From NCBI GenBank assembly GCA_019636385.1, contig JAHBXT010000004.1, forward strand, positions 372,001-436,000: a stretch of 64,000 nt of DNA, in the 5' to 3' direction. The position numbers and the translations under genes were made by a program. Numbering within the stretch: the first letter of the stretch is position 1; every line of letters starts with the position of its first letter. The DNA is from Pirellulaceae bacterium. GTDB taxonomy: Bacteria > Planctomycetota > Planctomycetia > Pirellulales > Pirellulaceae. Of the stretch, positions 16,944 to 25,704 are shown in pieces. The notes beneath the pieces were generated by a model that was given only the letters and a program-made list of their open reading frames with translations, searched no databases and was not told where the DNA came from.

Positions 16944-17051
16944 GGTGGGCCGGCGCGGGGCCACGCAAATTGCATCTCGACTAGCTTGCCGTCATCGACA
17001 TACTTTGCTTTATAACTCCAACTTAGTCCGGCACCGCTTGTCCCACCCTAC
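16944..17051 (+). repeat. Dispersed ~100-base element, copy 1
   Basis: Begins GGTGGGCCGGCGCGGGGCC and ends TTGTCCCACCCTAC. The ends match the copy at 40375-40483 at 18 of 19 and 13 of 14 bases; the interior is only partly alike. It lies between the MtnB-like and MiaE genes and touches the possible GTG start of MtnB. Confidence 0.7.
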
Positions 17052-17078
17052 GAGTTGCATGAACGGCTGCAAAACATT

Positions 17079-17663
17079 CTAACTATGCATTCTCGGCAGC
17101 CGATGGCCGCGACCGATAATTTCGGCTTCAGCCAACGACAACTCTTGCAACCGTTCTTTCACGTCATGGGCAGGCATAAAACCTCTGGCCAGTCGCACGT
17201 AAGTTGTATGATGGCGGGCTTCTGATTCAAACAAGCTGGCGTAGAACTGAGCTAGCTCCGTATCCTGCACATGCTCAGCCAACAGACTGAACCGTTCGCA
17301 ACTTCGAGCTTCGATCAGTCCAGCAACCAACAGCCTGTCGACCGCCCGCTGTGGTTCTGCGGTTCGAACAAGCTGGTTTAACTCGCGTCCGTAGTGACCG
17401 GGCTGCAATCGCCGAAATCGAATTTTACGCCTTTCCAGCCAGTCCAACACCAGGTGAAAATGCTCCAGTTCCTCCTGTACAATCTGCGTCATCTCAGTGC
17501 ACAGGTCGCGATTGTCGATGTAGCTACCCAGCAGGCTCATCGCCGTGGCCGCAGCCTTGTGTTCGCAATGTGCATGGTCAATCAGAATCTCGTCTAACGA
17601 TCGATCGACCTGTTTTAGCCAACGTTGGTCGGTAGTGCTTTGCAGACTGAGCATTTGATTCAC
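17079..17663 (-). CDS. miaE: tRNA-(ms2io6A)-hydroxylase, MiaE family
   Basis: The 194-residue product matches MiaE, a ferritin-like diiron enzyme that hydroxylates the isopentenyl group of ms2i6A37 in tRNA. The four-helix bundle ligands are visible: DEILIDHAHCEHKAAATA (E and ExxH), QEELEHFHLVLDWL (ExxH), LIEARSCERFSLL, and FESEARHHTTYVRLA (ExxH). Length is normal for the family. The start is either 17663 or the Met three codons later. The upstream MiaA/MiaB genes are not in the window. It is probably a single gene; the roughly 215-base gap to 17880 carries the promoters of this gene and of the ABC-F gene in opposite directions. Confidence 0.86.
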   Translation of the reverse strand: MNQMLSLQSTTDQRWLKQVDRSLDEILIDHAHCEHKAAATAMSLLGSYIDNRDLCTEMTQIVQEELEHFHLVLDWLERRKIRFRRLQPGHYGRELNQLVRTAEPQRAVDRLLVAGLIEARSCERFSLLAEHVQDTELAQFYASLFESEARHHTTYVRLARGFMPAHDVKERLQELSLAEAEIIGRGHRLPRMHS

Positions 17664-17879
17664 AGGCGGTGGTGAACGTTATCCATGAGGCTATCTGAGC
17701 AACTTTGGCGGGCTCCGCAATACAACTTGTAGCATTAAAACGTGAATGTTCCGATTGTGAAACACCCCATAGAAAACCTGGGCAGTCGGGAAACTCCAGC
17801 TAGAATGGTTCGCTTTCATGGCTGGATGTACCGGTCTGACGGCTTTAGAACGATGAACCCCTTTGGCACGTACTGATTG

Positions 17880-19805
17880 ATGGTTTTGTTATCTGCGGTA
17901 GACGTTTCCAAGACTTTTGGTGATCGGCAGGTGCTGCAGAAAGCTAGTCTGGAAATACGCACCGGCGAGCGCATCGGGCTGGTTGGTCCCAATGGAGCGG
18001 GCAAGACGACGCTGCTGAGAATTCTGACCGGGCAAATGGGGGCCGATGCCGGTACAGTGGAGATGCCTTCGCGAGGCACCGTTGGCTATTTACAGCAGCA
18101 TCCCAATTTTGCTGAAAGCGATAGTGTGTGGTCGGTGGCTGCAGCGGCAGTCGGCGATGTGAGTCAATTGGCTAGCCAGGCAGAACAGGTAGCTGCCGAG
18201 CTAGCGCAAGCCGACTGCCCAGAACTTCGCCAAACTCTACTTGAACACTACGATCGTCTGCAGGCCAAACTGCATCAAGCAGATGCTTACAATTGGGAGT
18301 ATCGCGTAGAACGCATTCTGCAGGGGCTCGGATTCCCATCTCGCTGGAACGATCGTCCCGCAAGGCAATTGAGCGGGGGGCAACAGAATCGCCTGATGCT
18401 GGCCAGCCTGTTGTTGCAGCAACCAGACCTGATGATTTTGGACGAGCCCAACAACCATTTAGACATCGAGACCACCGAATGGCTGGAAGAGACGCTAGCG
18501 GGTTGGCCAGGCGCGCTGCTGGTAGTCAGCCACGACCGCTTTTTTCTGGATCAGGTGGCCAGCTCAATTGTCGAACTGGTCGACGGACAACTGGATCGCT
18601 ATCGCGGCAACTACTCGGCCTATGTAATGCAGAAGGCCGAGCGGCTGGAGGTCCAGCGGCGGACCTACGAGCGCCAGCAGGAAGAGATCGCCAAGCTGGA
18701 AGAGTTTATTCGCAAGCATCACTACGGTCAAAAGAGCACTCAGGCCGAAGATCGCCGCAAAAAGTTGGAACGCATCGAGCGTGTCCCGCCACCACGCGAG
18801 ATACGCACGCCTCAATTTCGCTTTCCGCCTGCAGCCCGTAGTGGCGATGTGGTGCTACGTGCCAGCGAACTGTCCAAAGCCTATGACCGCCCGCTATTTA
18901 GCAAATTGAGCTTCCAAATTCACCGTGGTGAACGGTGGGCCATTTTAGGCTCCAATGGCTCCGGCAAGACGACGCTGCTAAAGTGCTTGTTGGGCCAGTG
19001 CCAGGCTGATCAAGGTCAGGTTGAACTGGGATCAAAACTGCAGATTGGCTACTTCGACCAGTTGTTATCCCAGCTATCTCCGGACACCTGTGCGGCTGAA
19101 GCCATTCGCGTGGCTCACAGGGACTTGGACGATCGCGCCCGCCGGGACATTCTGGGCGCCTTTGGCCTTTCGGGCGACGTAGTACTCAAACCACTACGCA
19201 TGCTGTCCGGTGGCGAGCGCAGCCGGACGATGCTAGCCTGGCTAACCGCCATGGAGGCCAATCTATTGGTACTAGACGAACCAACCAACCATTTGGACCT
19301 CTGGTCACGGCATGCATTGGAGGAAGCTTTGAGACATTTTGACGGCACCGTACTGATGGTCACGCACGACCGGTACTTGGTCAATGCAGTGGCCGATCAT
19401 GTGCTGGTTATCGGAGAGGGTCGTGTCAGTCAGATCGCGGGCAACTACGACGCCTATAAACATTGGCTCAAGCAGTCCATGGCCATAGCTGATCGAGCCG
19501 CTGTGGGTCACAATGTTGCGGCCGGAAAGTCGACAACCCCAGGTGCAGCTCGACCCCGGTCGGGCAGTCCGGACACTGGTTCGACTAAGCGCAAGCGCAA
19601 GTACCCCTACCGCAAAGTTGAGGTATTGGCGCAAGAAATCACCGGAAGCGAAGCACGGATTGCGGAAATTCATCAGCAGATGATGCGCCCAGAAATACTC
19701 CGCGATGGACGGCAAGTCAAACAGTTGCAGCAGGAATTGACCGGCTTGGAAGAAAATCTGCTGCAGTTATACGAACACTACGAAGAAGCTTGTGAGTTGA
19801 ACTAA
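17880..19805 (+). CDS. ABC-F family ATPase (Uup/EttA-like)
   Basis: The 641-residue protein has two ABC domains and no membrane part. Domain 1 has GPNGAGKTT, the signature LSGGQQNRL and MILDEPNNHLD. Domain 2 has GSNGSGKTT, LSGGERSRT and LVLDEPTNHLD. Between them is the charged linker typical of ABC-F proteins that reach into the ribosomal E site (ERQQEEIAKLEEFIRKHHYG). The C-terminal 80 residues form a basic stretch (KRKRKYPYRK) and a coiled coil as in Uup. ABC-F proteins act on stalled ribosomes; the exact subtype cannot be fixed here. The stop overlaps the FtsY start by one base (TAATG), so the two are translated together. Confidence 0.9.
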   Translation: MVLLSAVDVSKTFGDRQVLQKASLEIRTGERIGLVGPNGAGKTTLLRILTGQMGADAGTVEMPSRGTVGYLQQHPNFAESDSVWSVAAAAVGDVSQLASQAEQVAAELAQADCPELRQTLLEHYDRLQAKLHQADAYNWEYRVERILQGLGFPSRWNDRPARQLSGGQQNRLMLASLLLQQPDLMILDEPNNHLDIETTEWLEETLAGWPGALLVVSHDRFFLDQVASSIVELVDGQLDRYRGNYSAYVMQKAERLEVQRRTYERQQEEIAKLEEFIRKHHYGQKSTQAEDRRKKLERIERVPPPREIRTPQFRFPPAARSGDVVLRASELSKAYDRPLFSKLSFQIHRGERWAILGSNGSGKTTLLKCLLGQCQADQGQVELGSKLQIGYFDQLLSQLSPDTCAAEAIRVAHRDLDDRARRDILGAFGLSGDVVLKPLRMLSGGERSRTMLAWLTAMEANLLVLDEPTNHLDLWSRHALEEALRHFDGTVLMVTHDRYLVNAVADHVLVIGEGRVSQIAGNYDAYKHWLKQSMAIADRAAVGHNVAAGKSTTPGAARPRSGSPDTGSTKRKRKYPYRKVEVLAQEITGSEARIAEIHQQMMRPEILRDGRQVKQLQQELTGLEENLLQLYEHYEEACELN

Positions 19806-20806
19806 TGGCATTTTGGAACAGGAAAAAGGAAGCAGCCACCACGCCGGTATCACCGACGACGGCTGAACCATCAGAGGCTAAGTCGAGTGGTTTTTGGGGA
19901 AGCATCAAGTCGGCACTAACCAAGACCAGTCGTGCGCTGAATACCGATATTCGTGATCTACTGAAATCGGAAGGCGATCTGGTCAACGACGAATTCTTGA
20001 CACGACTGTTTGGACTACTGATTCGCACCGATATGGGCAATGCGATGGCCAAACAGATTTGTGATCGCATCGGCAACGACTACCGCGCCCGCGTTGTCAA
20101 ATTCTCGGACATCGTTCAAGTGGTCGGCCAAGAGATTCGCCAAAGCCTGGCGCAGCGCGGTACGGAACTGAATATGTCGGACAACGGACCGACGGTGATC
20201 CTGGTGGTTGGCGTCAACGGCTCTGGCAAAACTACTTCGATTGCCAAGTTGGCCCACAAGCTGGTCCAAGAAGGCAATCGCGTGTTGCTGGGAGCCGGAG
20301 ATACATTCCGAGCAGCAGCCGTGGAACAACTGACCATCTGGTCCGAGCGCATCGGCTGTGACATCGTGACCGCCAAGCAGGGATCAGACCCAGCCAGCGT
20401 GGCCTTCCAAGCCAGCCTGCGTGCCCGCGATGAAAAATACGACGTGTGCATTGTCGATACCGCTGGTCGCCTGCAGACACAAACCAGCCTGATGCAAGAA
20501 TTGCAAAAAATTCGTCGCGTTATCGGCAAGCACATTCCTGAGGCGCCGCATGAGGTCTTGCTGGTGCTGGATGCCACGGCGGGACAAAACGCCATCAGCC
20601 AGGCTCGAGGATTTTCGGACGCCGCAGGCTGTACCGGCATCATCCTGGCCAAGATCGACGGCTCTGCCAAAGGTGGGGTGATCGTGCCGATTTGTCAGCA
20701 ATTTGAATTGCCCGTCAAGCTGGTGGGGCTGGGTGAAAAGATCGGGGACATGGCCGTATTTAATCCCGACGAATTCGTCCGTGGCCTGCTGGACGAGACA
20801 AACTGA
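19805..20806 (+). CDS. ftsY: Signal recognition particle receptor FtsY
   Basis: The 333-residue GTPase receives SRP-ribosome complexes at the inner membrane. The NG domain is complete. It has a helical N domain, G1 GVNGSGKTT (about 138-146), the DTAGRLQTQTSLM region (G3), AKIDGSAKGG (G4 and the following closing loop) and a C-terminal GLGEKIGDMAVFNPDEFV. The acidic A domain is short, only about 30 residues rich in Thr, Pro and Glu. G4 reads AKID where TKxD is usual, a mild change seen in some homologues. It is the second gene of an operon with the ABC-F gene. Confidence 0.95.
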   Translation: MAFWNRKKEAATTPVSPTTAEPSEAKSSGFWGSIKSALTKTSRALNTDIRDLLKSEGDLVNDEFLTRLFGLLIRTDMGNAMAKQICDRIGNDYRARVVKFSDIVQVVGQEIRQSLAQRGTELNMSDNGPTVILVVGVNGSGKTTSIAKLAHKLVQEGNRVLLGAGDTFRAAAVEQLTIWSERIGCDIVTAKQGSDPASVAFQASLRARDEKYDVCIVDTAGRLQTQTSLMQELQKIRRVIGKHIPEAPHEVLLVLDATAGQNAISQARGFSDAAGCTGIILAKIDGSAKGGVIVPICQQFELPVKLVGLGEKIGDMAVFNPDEFVRGLLDETN

Positions 20807-20912
20807 CGCATATTGTAGACATTGTCGTCGTCTATTTGGCGAAGTATCCTTCTGAATAGCAATACTGCACTCGCGAGCCTGAATAAGGCGCGCGACGTAG
20901 CGGTAGCCACGA

Positions 20913-20930
20913 TCTGGCGACGGTGGCCGA
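20913..20930 (+). repeat. Dispersed motif TCTGGCGAC-type, copy 3
   Basis: TCTGGCGACGGTGGCCGA, preceded by GGTAGCCACGA, lies between ftsY and the monohaem-type gene. The flanking GCCAC and GTGGC can pair around it. Confidence 0.45.
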
Positions 20931-20987
20931 TACATTCCAATTGAGGGTCTGTGTCATGCCCCCATGCGAATGACGAGGTACCATCCG

Positions 20988-22316
20988 ATGTTCAAGTCTG
21001 CGTTGTTGCTCAAGACTGCAAGCCTGCTCGGCCTAACGACAATACTGGTAGCGTCCGATCGCTGCTATGGCCAGTTGGATTTTGAAAAGGCACCCATTCT
21101 GTATGGTCAAGTGCCGTCGGAAGATGCTGTGGGGCAACTGGCGCGACGATTGGAATCAGGCGAGGCAATTCTGGAATATGATTCGCGACTTGGCTGGCTG
21201 CCCAGCATTCTGAAACTACTGAATGTCGACGTCGAATCTCAAGTATTTGTGTTTTCTAAGACGTCGTTGCAATTGCATAAAATTCATCCGCGTGGGCCTC
21301 GCGCTATTTACTTTAATGACGATGTGTATGTGGGCTTTTGCCACAACGGAGACGTACTGGAATTGGCGGCCACGGACCCTCGGCTGGGGGCGGTCTTTTA
21401 TACGCTGGACCAAAACAATGCGGCGCGTCGAATTCTCGCTGACCGAGGCCAGTGTTTAGCGTGTCATGCCACGCATCGCACGCAGGGTGTACCCGGCTAT
21501 CTGGTTCGCAGTGTCTATCCAGATGCCGATGGTCGCCCGCGTTCCGGAACGCGCAGTTTTGTGACCGATCACAGCACCGAATTTCAAAAGCGATTTGGTG
21601 GCTGGTACGTGACCGGCGAGCACGGGAGTTTACGGCACTTGGGCAATCTGATCGCCGCCGACCGCAATGATCCTGAAAGCATGGATGTTGATTCCGGCGC
21701 GAACAAGACGGATTTATCGACGCTGTTCAACGTCAATCATTATCTTGCACCACACAGCGATATCGTGGCATTGATGCTGCTGGAACATCAATCTCAAATG
21801 CACAACTTGTTGGCTCGAGCCAGCATGGAGACTCGCAGCGCCATCTACCACGACGAAAGCATGAATCAGGCTCTGGGTCGCCCGACGAATACCGTAAGCG
21901 AATCCACCGAGCGCCGCATTGCGCGAGCCGCAGAGGATGTGGTGCGCTACCTGCTGTTCGCCGATGAATTAGCACTGACCGACCGCGTTGTCGGCAATAC
22001 CCAGTATTCGGCTCGCTTTCAAGATCGGGCTCGACAGGCTGGTCAAGTTGACTCTCGTGGTCGGAGCCTGCGTGACTTGGATCTCGAACAGCGTCTGTTT
22101 AAGCATCCCTGCAGCTACCTGATCTACTCCGACGCCTTCCGCCATCTGCCACCGGCAATGTACGATCGTATTCGAGGGCGGCTTTACGAAATCCTAAGTT
22201 CTCAGGAGCCGGTAGTTGGCTTCGAGCATTTAACGGTACGTGACCGGAAGGCCATCTTGGAGATTCTTGGCGAAACGCTGCCCGAACTGTTTGCCGGACG
22301 GACGACGGCCAGCTGA
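20988..22316 (+). CDS. Exported protein with one c-type haem motif
   Basis: The 442-residue protein starts with a signal peptide (MFKSALLLKTASLLGL, ending near CYGQ). It has a single CxxCH motif, CLACH at residues 156-160 in RGQCLACHATHRTQGVPG, expected to bind haem c after export. The regions around it (GYLVRSVYPDADGRPR, FGGWYVTGEHG) look conserved, but the C-terminal half does not match a known family. A role as electron carrier or peroxidase-like protein is possible but not shown. The ATG at 20988 has GAGG nine bases upstream and gives a regular signal peptide; 20964 is an alternative. It lies 181 bases after ftsY and is probably independent of it. Confidence 0.72.
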   Translation: MFKSALLLKTASLLGLTTILVASDRCYGQLDFEKAPILYGQVPSEDAVGQLARRLESGEAILEYDSRLGWLPSILKLLNVDVESQVFVFSKTSLQLHKIHPRGPRAIYFNDDVYVGFCHNGDVLELAATDPRLGAVFYTLDQNNAARRILADRGQCLACHATHRTQGVPGYLVRSVYPDADGRPRSGTRSFVTDHSTEFQKRFGGWYVTGEHGSLRHLGNLIAADRNDPESMDVDSGANKTDLSTLFNVNHYLAPHSDIVALMLLEHQSQMHNLLARASMETRSAIYHDESMNQALGRPTNTVSESTERRIARAAEDVVRYLLFADELALTDRVVGNTQYSARFQDRARQAGQVDSRGRSLRDLDLEQRLFKHPCSYLIYSDAFRHLPPAMYDRIRGRLYEILSSQEPVVGFEHLTVRDRKAILEILGETLPELFAGRTTAS

Positions 22317-22606
22317 AGTGAATTACAGGCTTGTTAAGCACAGCTGCATAAGTTTTCGAACAAAATGAATGAACAGTGGATGGATAGGATGATTGCATGT
22401 CGCTGGTAGAAGCACGTGTGCTATGTGAATCGATTGTATTCAAGTTGCGGAATGCCGGTTCCTAACTCATTGGTGACTTCGAACGGTCAATCGATGATTT
22501 GCTCAGTGATTTCTCCCTACTGCAAGTCGGAACGACGATCATCCGGTATGTCCTGTGTATCCATGCTTGGTTCTTGAGTTGTATTGAACTGTTTGTGTAC
22601 AGGTGC
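22317..22606. other. Intergenic region with a short broken protein-like frame
   Basis: The 290 bases between two convergent genes hold a frame from ATG 22397 to TAA 22463-22465 (22 codons). It continues in the same frame after the stop with protein-like sequence (LIGDFERSIDDLLSDF). It may be a remnant, but no family was recognised. No clear terminator is seen. Confidence 0.3.
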
Positions 22607-23761
22607 TTACAAGCTTGCTTGCCGCAGCATTCGGGCGGCATCCTCTGGCATCAGCGGATTGATGAAACATTCGCTGCCCCATTCAAATCCGGCTTGCGTT
22701 GAAATGCGTGGGAACAGCTCGATTCGCCAGTGGTAGGCAGGCCCTCCCCGGTGGCGTTTGGGTGCCGTATGAATCACGTAATTGTAAGCCACATCGGGAT
22801 AGCAGTGTTCCAAGCGTCGCACCAGCCGATGGAGTAGCCATGAAAGCTCTTCAAGCTGCACATTCTGCAGTAGTTCGAATTGCCCCTGATGCTGTCGCGG
22901 GACAATTGTAACCAGCGCTGGCAGGCGGCTGGCGAATGGGCAGTAGGCAACAAATAGCGGCGTTTGCTCGACAATTCGCAGATGCTGCTGCATTTCGTCA
23001 TTGATGATGCGGCAGATCAAACATTCGCCTGACTGCTCCAAGTACGTCTGCATGCGATCTGCCACCCGGGCTACGTCAGTAGGCAACAAATTCGCCGCAA
23101 TCAATTGCGAATGCGAATGCACCAGCGACGCTCCGGCCTCGTGTCCTACGTTCTTAAACAGTACGGCGTAGTCCATGGCCATTTTCAACAACCAATACGC
23201 CAAGCGATCGCGATAAGCCTGGAACACCAGCTGCATGGTGGCTCGATCGAGTTGCGAAATTGACTGCAAATGCTGTGGCCCTTCGATGATAACTTCGTGG
23301 CCTCCGCTAACATCTCGCCGCTGATACAGTTCTGAGTTGGTCGCGGCGCGCTTAGCTGCCTCGATGACTTGCGACTCTTGTTCGCTCGCCCCGCTCCAAA
23401 GTTCTGGTCCCCCGCTGATCCATTGTTCTTGGATTCCCACTGGCGCATAACTAGCTTGCAGTGAACTGCATTGCAAACATCCGTCACTCCGGACCGCCGG
23501 AAATTTATTGGGTACGACGCGGACAGACCAACCGGGCTGGCCCACGTGTCGATCGAGTGGCAAATAACAGGCAACAGCTATGGGCGTATGTTGCTCATGT
23601 CCCCAGCAGAATGGACACTGATCGGCAGGGACAACCTGTGTCGGCTGTCGCACAAAATCGATGGGGCGTTCCGAACGTTGTGGAGCCAGAATAACCCAGC
23701 GATCCGTCAACCAGTCATGCCGCATCTCACTGGTTGTCGTTTTGTCGCGTGCGGATGCCAT
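22607..23761 (-). CDS. galT: Galactose-1-phosphate uridylyltransferase family protein
   Basis: The 384-residue product matches GalT, which swaps UMP between UDP-glucose and galactose 1-phosphate in the Leloir pathway. Seen in the sequence are the N-terminal RHDWLTDRWVILAPQR, a zinc-type CPFC pair in CPFCWGHE, the FKNVGHEAGASLVHSHSQ active-site region, and YHWRIELFPRISTQAGFEWG near the C-terminus. The nucleophile motif HPHxQ reads HSHSQ: both His and Gln are kept, Pro is replaced. It lies 20 bases downstream of glgA and forms an operon with it, which fits sugar-nucleotide and glycogen metabolism. An alternative start is ATG 23725. It could also act as an ADP- or UDP-glucose phosphorylase. Confidence 0.85.
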   Translation of the reverse strand: MASARDKTTTSEMRHDWLTDRWVILAPQRSERPIDFVRQPTQVVPADQCPFCWGHEQHTPIAVACYLPLDRHVGQPGWSVRVVPNKFPAVRSDGCLQCSSLQASYAPVGIQEQWISGGPELWSGASEQESQVIEAAKRAATNSELYQRRDVSGGHEVIIEGPQHLQSISQLDRATMQLVFQAYRDRLAYWLLKMAMDYAVLFKNVGHEAGASLVHSHSQLIAANLLPTDVARVADRMQTYLEQSGECLICRIINDEMQQHLRIVEQTPLFVAYCPFASRLPALVTIVPRQHQGQFELLQNVQLEELSWLLHRLVRRLEHCYPDVAYNYVIHTAPKRHRGGPAYHWRIELFPRISTQAGFEWGSECFINPLMPEDAARMLRQASL

Positions 23762-23781
23762 CTGGCCGATTTCCAGTCAAG

Positions 23782-25284
23782 TTATTGGCTGGCAGTCACC
23801 GGTGCATTTGGTTGTCGTATCGTCTGTTGATAGACTTCCAGATAGCGCTGAGCACTACTGCTCCACGACCAATCGCTGCGCATGCCGGTCTGCACAATTT
23901 GTGCCCATTGTGGCCGACGATCCAGGAAAAAATCAAGTGCCTCGCCCAGCGCTCGCTCGAGTCCCGCCAGCGAGTAATCCCAGAACTGGAAGCCGGTTGC
24001 CGAGCCATCTCGCAGGCTCTCTTGGGTCGTATGCACAACAGTGTCCGCCAGGCCGCCTGTCGCGTGAACGACGGGAACAGCACCATACTTCAGGCTGTAA
24101 AGTTGATTCAAACCACATGGCTCGTAGCGACTGGGCATCAAAAACAGATCGCAGCCGGCCTCAATGCGATGCGCCACAGCCTCGGAGAATTCCAAACGCA
24201 CGGCGATTTTGTCGGGCCGAACAGTCGCTAAATCCGTCAATTCTTGCTCATAATTTTTGTCGCCAGTCCCTAAAATCGCCCACTGAACGTCGCGACGACC
24301 TAACCAATGCCGCAACATGGGAATAATCAAATCCCACCCTTTTTGATTGGCCAGTCGGCTCACGATGCCAATCAACGGCACCTGCGGATTCTCAGCCAGT
24401 CCCAATTCTCGCTGCAAAGCTGCTTTACATACACGCTTGCCTTGCTGCCAATTGTCAACATGGTACGAGTGTGGCAAGAAGCGGTCGCTGGCTGGATTCC
24501 ATTGTCCATAGTCAACTCCATTGACAATGCCGACCAAATCTTGGCGACGTCTGAGCAACAAACTGTCTAATCCGCAGCCATGTTCGGGGCGCGTAATTTC
24601 GTCGGCATAGGTCGGGCTGACAGTCGTCAACCGATCCGAAAAAACAATGCCCGCCTTCATCAAATTCAAATCGCCATAGTACTCAAGCTGCTCCCAGTTG
24701 AAGTACTTCCAATCCAGCCCGGTCAGCGGCATATCAAAATGCCAAAACCGTCCCTGATAGGCCAGATTGTGAATCGTCATCACACTCGCCGCGCGACTCA
24801 TCCAGTCGTAGTTCCCAAGTCGAGCTGCCATGTACACCGGTATCAAACCGGTCTGCCAATCGTGGCAGTGCACTATGTCCGGCTGCAAATCTAGCCTCTC
24901 GATGGCCTCGATCGTGGCGCGGTTAAAAAACGAGAATCGTTCGCAGTTGTCAGGGTATTCGCCGTTGCTGTCACCGTACAATCCATCCCGATCAAAGTAT
25001 TGTGGTTGATCAACCAGATACAGCGCTACCGGACTGTCGGGCAAGTAGGTTTTCAGGATTCGGCAGGCCACGTTGCGGTTGGCAATCGGCACCGTGAACG
25101 CCAAATCTGTCGTCTCAATCGGCAACCCACATCGCACAGCGCTGCGATACGCGGGCAGAAAGCACGTGCAGTGGCAACCCAATTTGTGCAATGCAGGCGG
25201 CAGGGCACCGCACACGTCCCCCAAACCGCCGGTCTTGGCCAGTGGAATCATTTCACTGGAAACTGTGGTAACGTTCAGGCTCAC
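23782..25284 (-). CDS. glgA: Glycogen synthase (ADP-glucose)
   Basis: The 500-residue GT5 glycosyltransferase builds alpha-1,4-glucan from ADP-glucose. The N-terminus has the KTGGLGDV ADP-glucose loop (residues 17-24) in SSEMIPLAKTGGLGDVCGAL. The middle has HCHDWQTGLIP and MTIHNLAYQG. The C-terminal domain has GIVSRLANQKGWDL and the catalytic/nucleotide-binding PSRYEPCGLNQLYSLKYG. Length and order are standard. It is the first gene of a minus-strand unit with galT. The 420-base gap upstream is shared with the divergent DUF2617 gene. Confidence 0.95.
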   Translation of the reverse strand: MSLNVTTVSSEMIPLAKTGGLGDVCGALPPALHKLGCHCTCFLPAYRSAVRCGLPIETTDLAFTVPIANRNVACRILKTYLPDSPVALYLVDQPQYFDRDGLYGDSNGEYPDNCERFSFFNRATIEAIERLDLQPDIVHCHDWQTGLIPVYMAARLGNYDWMSRAASVMTIHNLAYQGRFWHFDMPLTGLDWKYFNWEQLEYYGDLNLMKAGIVFSDRLTTVSPTYADEITRPEHGCGLDSLLLRRRQDLVGIVNGVDYGQWNPASDRFLPHSYHVDNWQQGKRVCKAALQRELGLAENPQVPLIGIVSRLANQKGWDLIIPMLRHWLGRRDVQWAILGTGDKNYEQELTDLATVRPDKIAVRLEFSEAVAHRIEAGCDLFLMPSRYEPCGLNQLYSLKYGAVPVVHATGGLADTVVHTTQESLRDGSATGFQFWDYSLAGLERALGEALDFFLDRRPQWAQIVQTGMRSDWSWSSSAQRYLEVYQQTIRQPNAPVTASQ

Positions 25285-25498
25285 GGTGGACTGCTGGACT
25301 CGATGAGAGACTTTGCGGACAATGCTTGAAAATTTGATTCAGGCGACGATAGCACAAGTGTAGCCGTCGTTTACTGGCAACGCGTAGTTTACACGCCACC
25401 AGACGCGCGAAACATTCGGATTTTTTTAACAACTTTCCCAAGTATCTGTCGCATTCCTCTTGACCCGCAAAGTCGGACCGACGGTCAGCAGATGAGCC

Positions 25499-25528
25499 TT
25501 GGTGGCGGGCACGCACTTTAAGTATAAT
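25499..25528 (+). promoter_or_regulatory. Promoter-like sequence before the DUF2617 gene
   Basis: TTGGTG (25499-25504), an 18-base spacer and a perfect TATAAT (25523-25528). A transcript would start near 25535 and carry the hairpin at 25549-25610 in its leader. Confidence 0.45.
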
Positions 25529-25548
25529 TACAAGTGATGGCATGTCCT

Positions 25549-25610
25549 GTAGCTACCGTCGCCAGACGGTTGGGCGGGTTGAGCTTCCATTATCTGGCGA
25601 CAATGGCTAC
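25549..25610 (+). repeat. Hairpin built from two inverted TCTGGCGAC motifs, copy 4
   Basis: The left arm GTAGCTACCGTCGCCAGA (25549-25566) and the right arm TCTGGCGACAATGGCTAC (25593-25610) pair at 15 of 18 positions around a 26-base loop. Nested inside the left arm is CCGTC-gcca-GACGG. It lies in the presumed leader of the DUF2617-like gene. Confidence 0.7.
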
Positions 25611-25704
25611 TGATATGGCGGTAGCAGATGGTAAATGGGTATTGGTCGCTCGCCTAACTTCCACCGCCATGTGTGCAAATGTGTCGTAATCAAAGGCCCG
25701 GCTT

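Larger units (their letters stand above)
25285..25704. other. 420-base divergent intergenic region
   Basis: Between glgA (minus) and the DUF2617-like gene (plus). It holds a promoter-like pair for the plus strand at 25499-25528 and the best hairpin of the TCTGGCGAC motif family at 25549-25610. No gene is visible. Confidence 0.5.

Noticed and set aside
20912..20930. Terminator for ftsY at the TCTGGCGAC site
   Set aside because: No U-tract follows, and the site belongs to the dispersed motif family.
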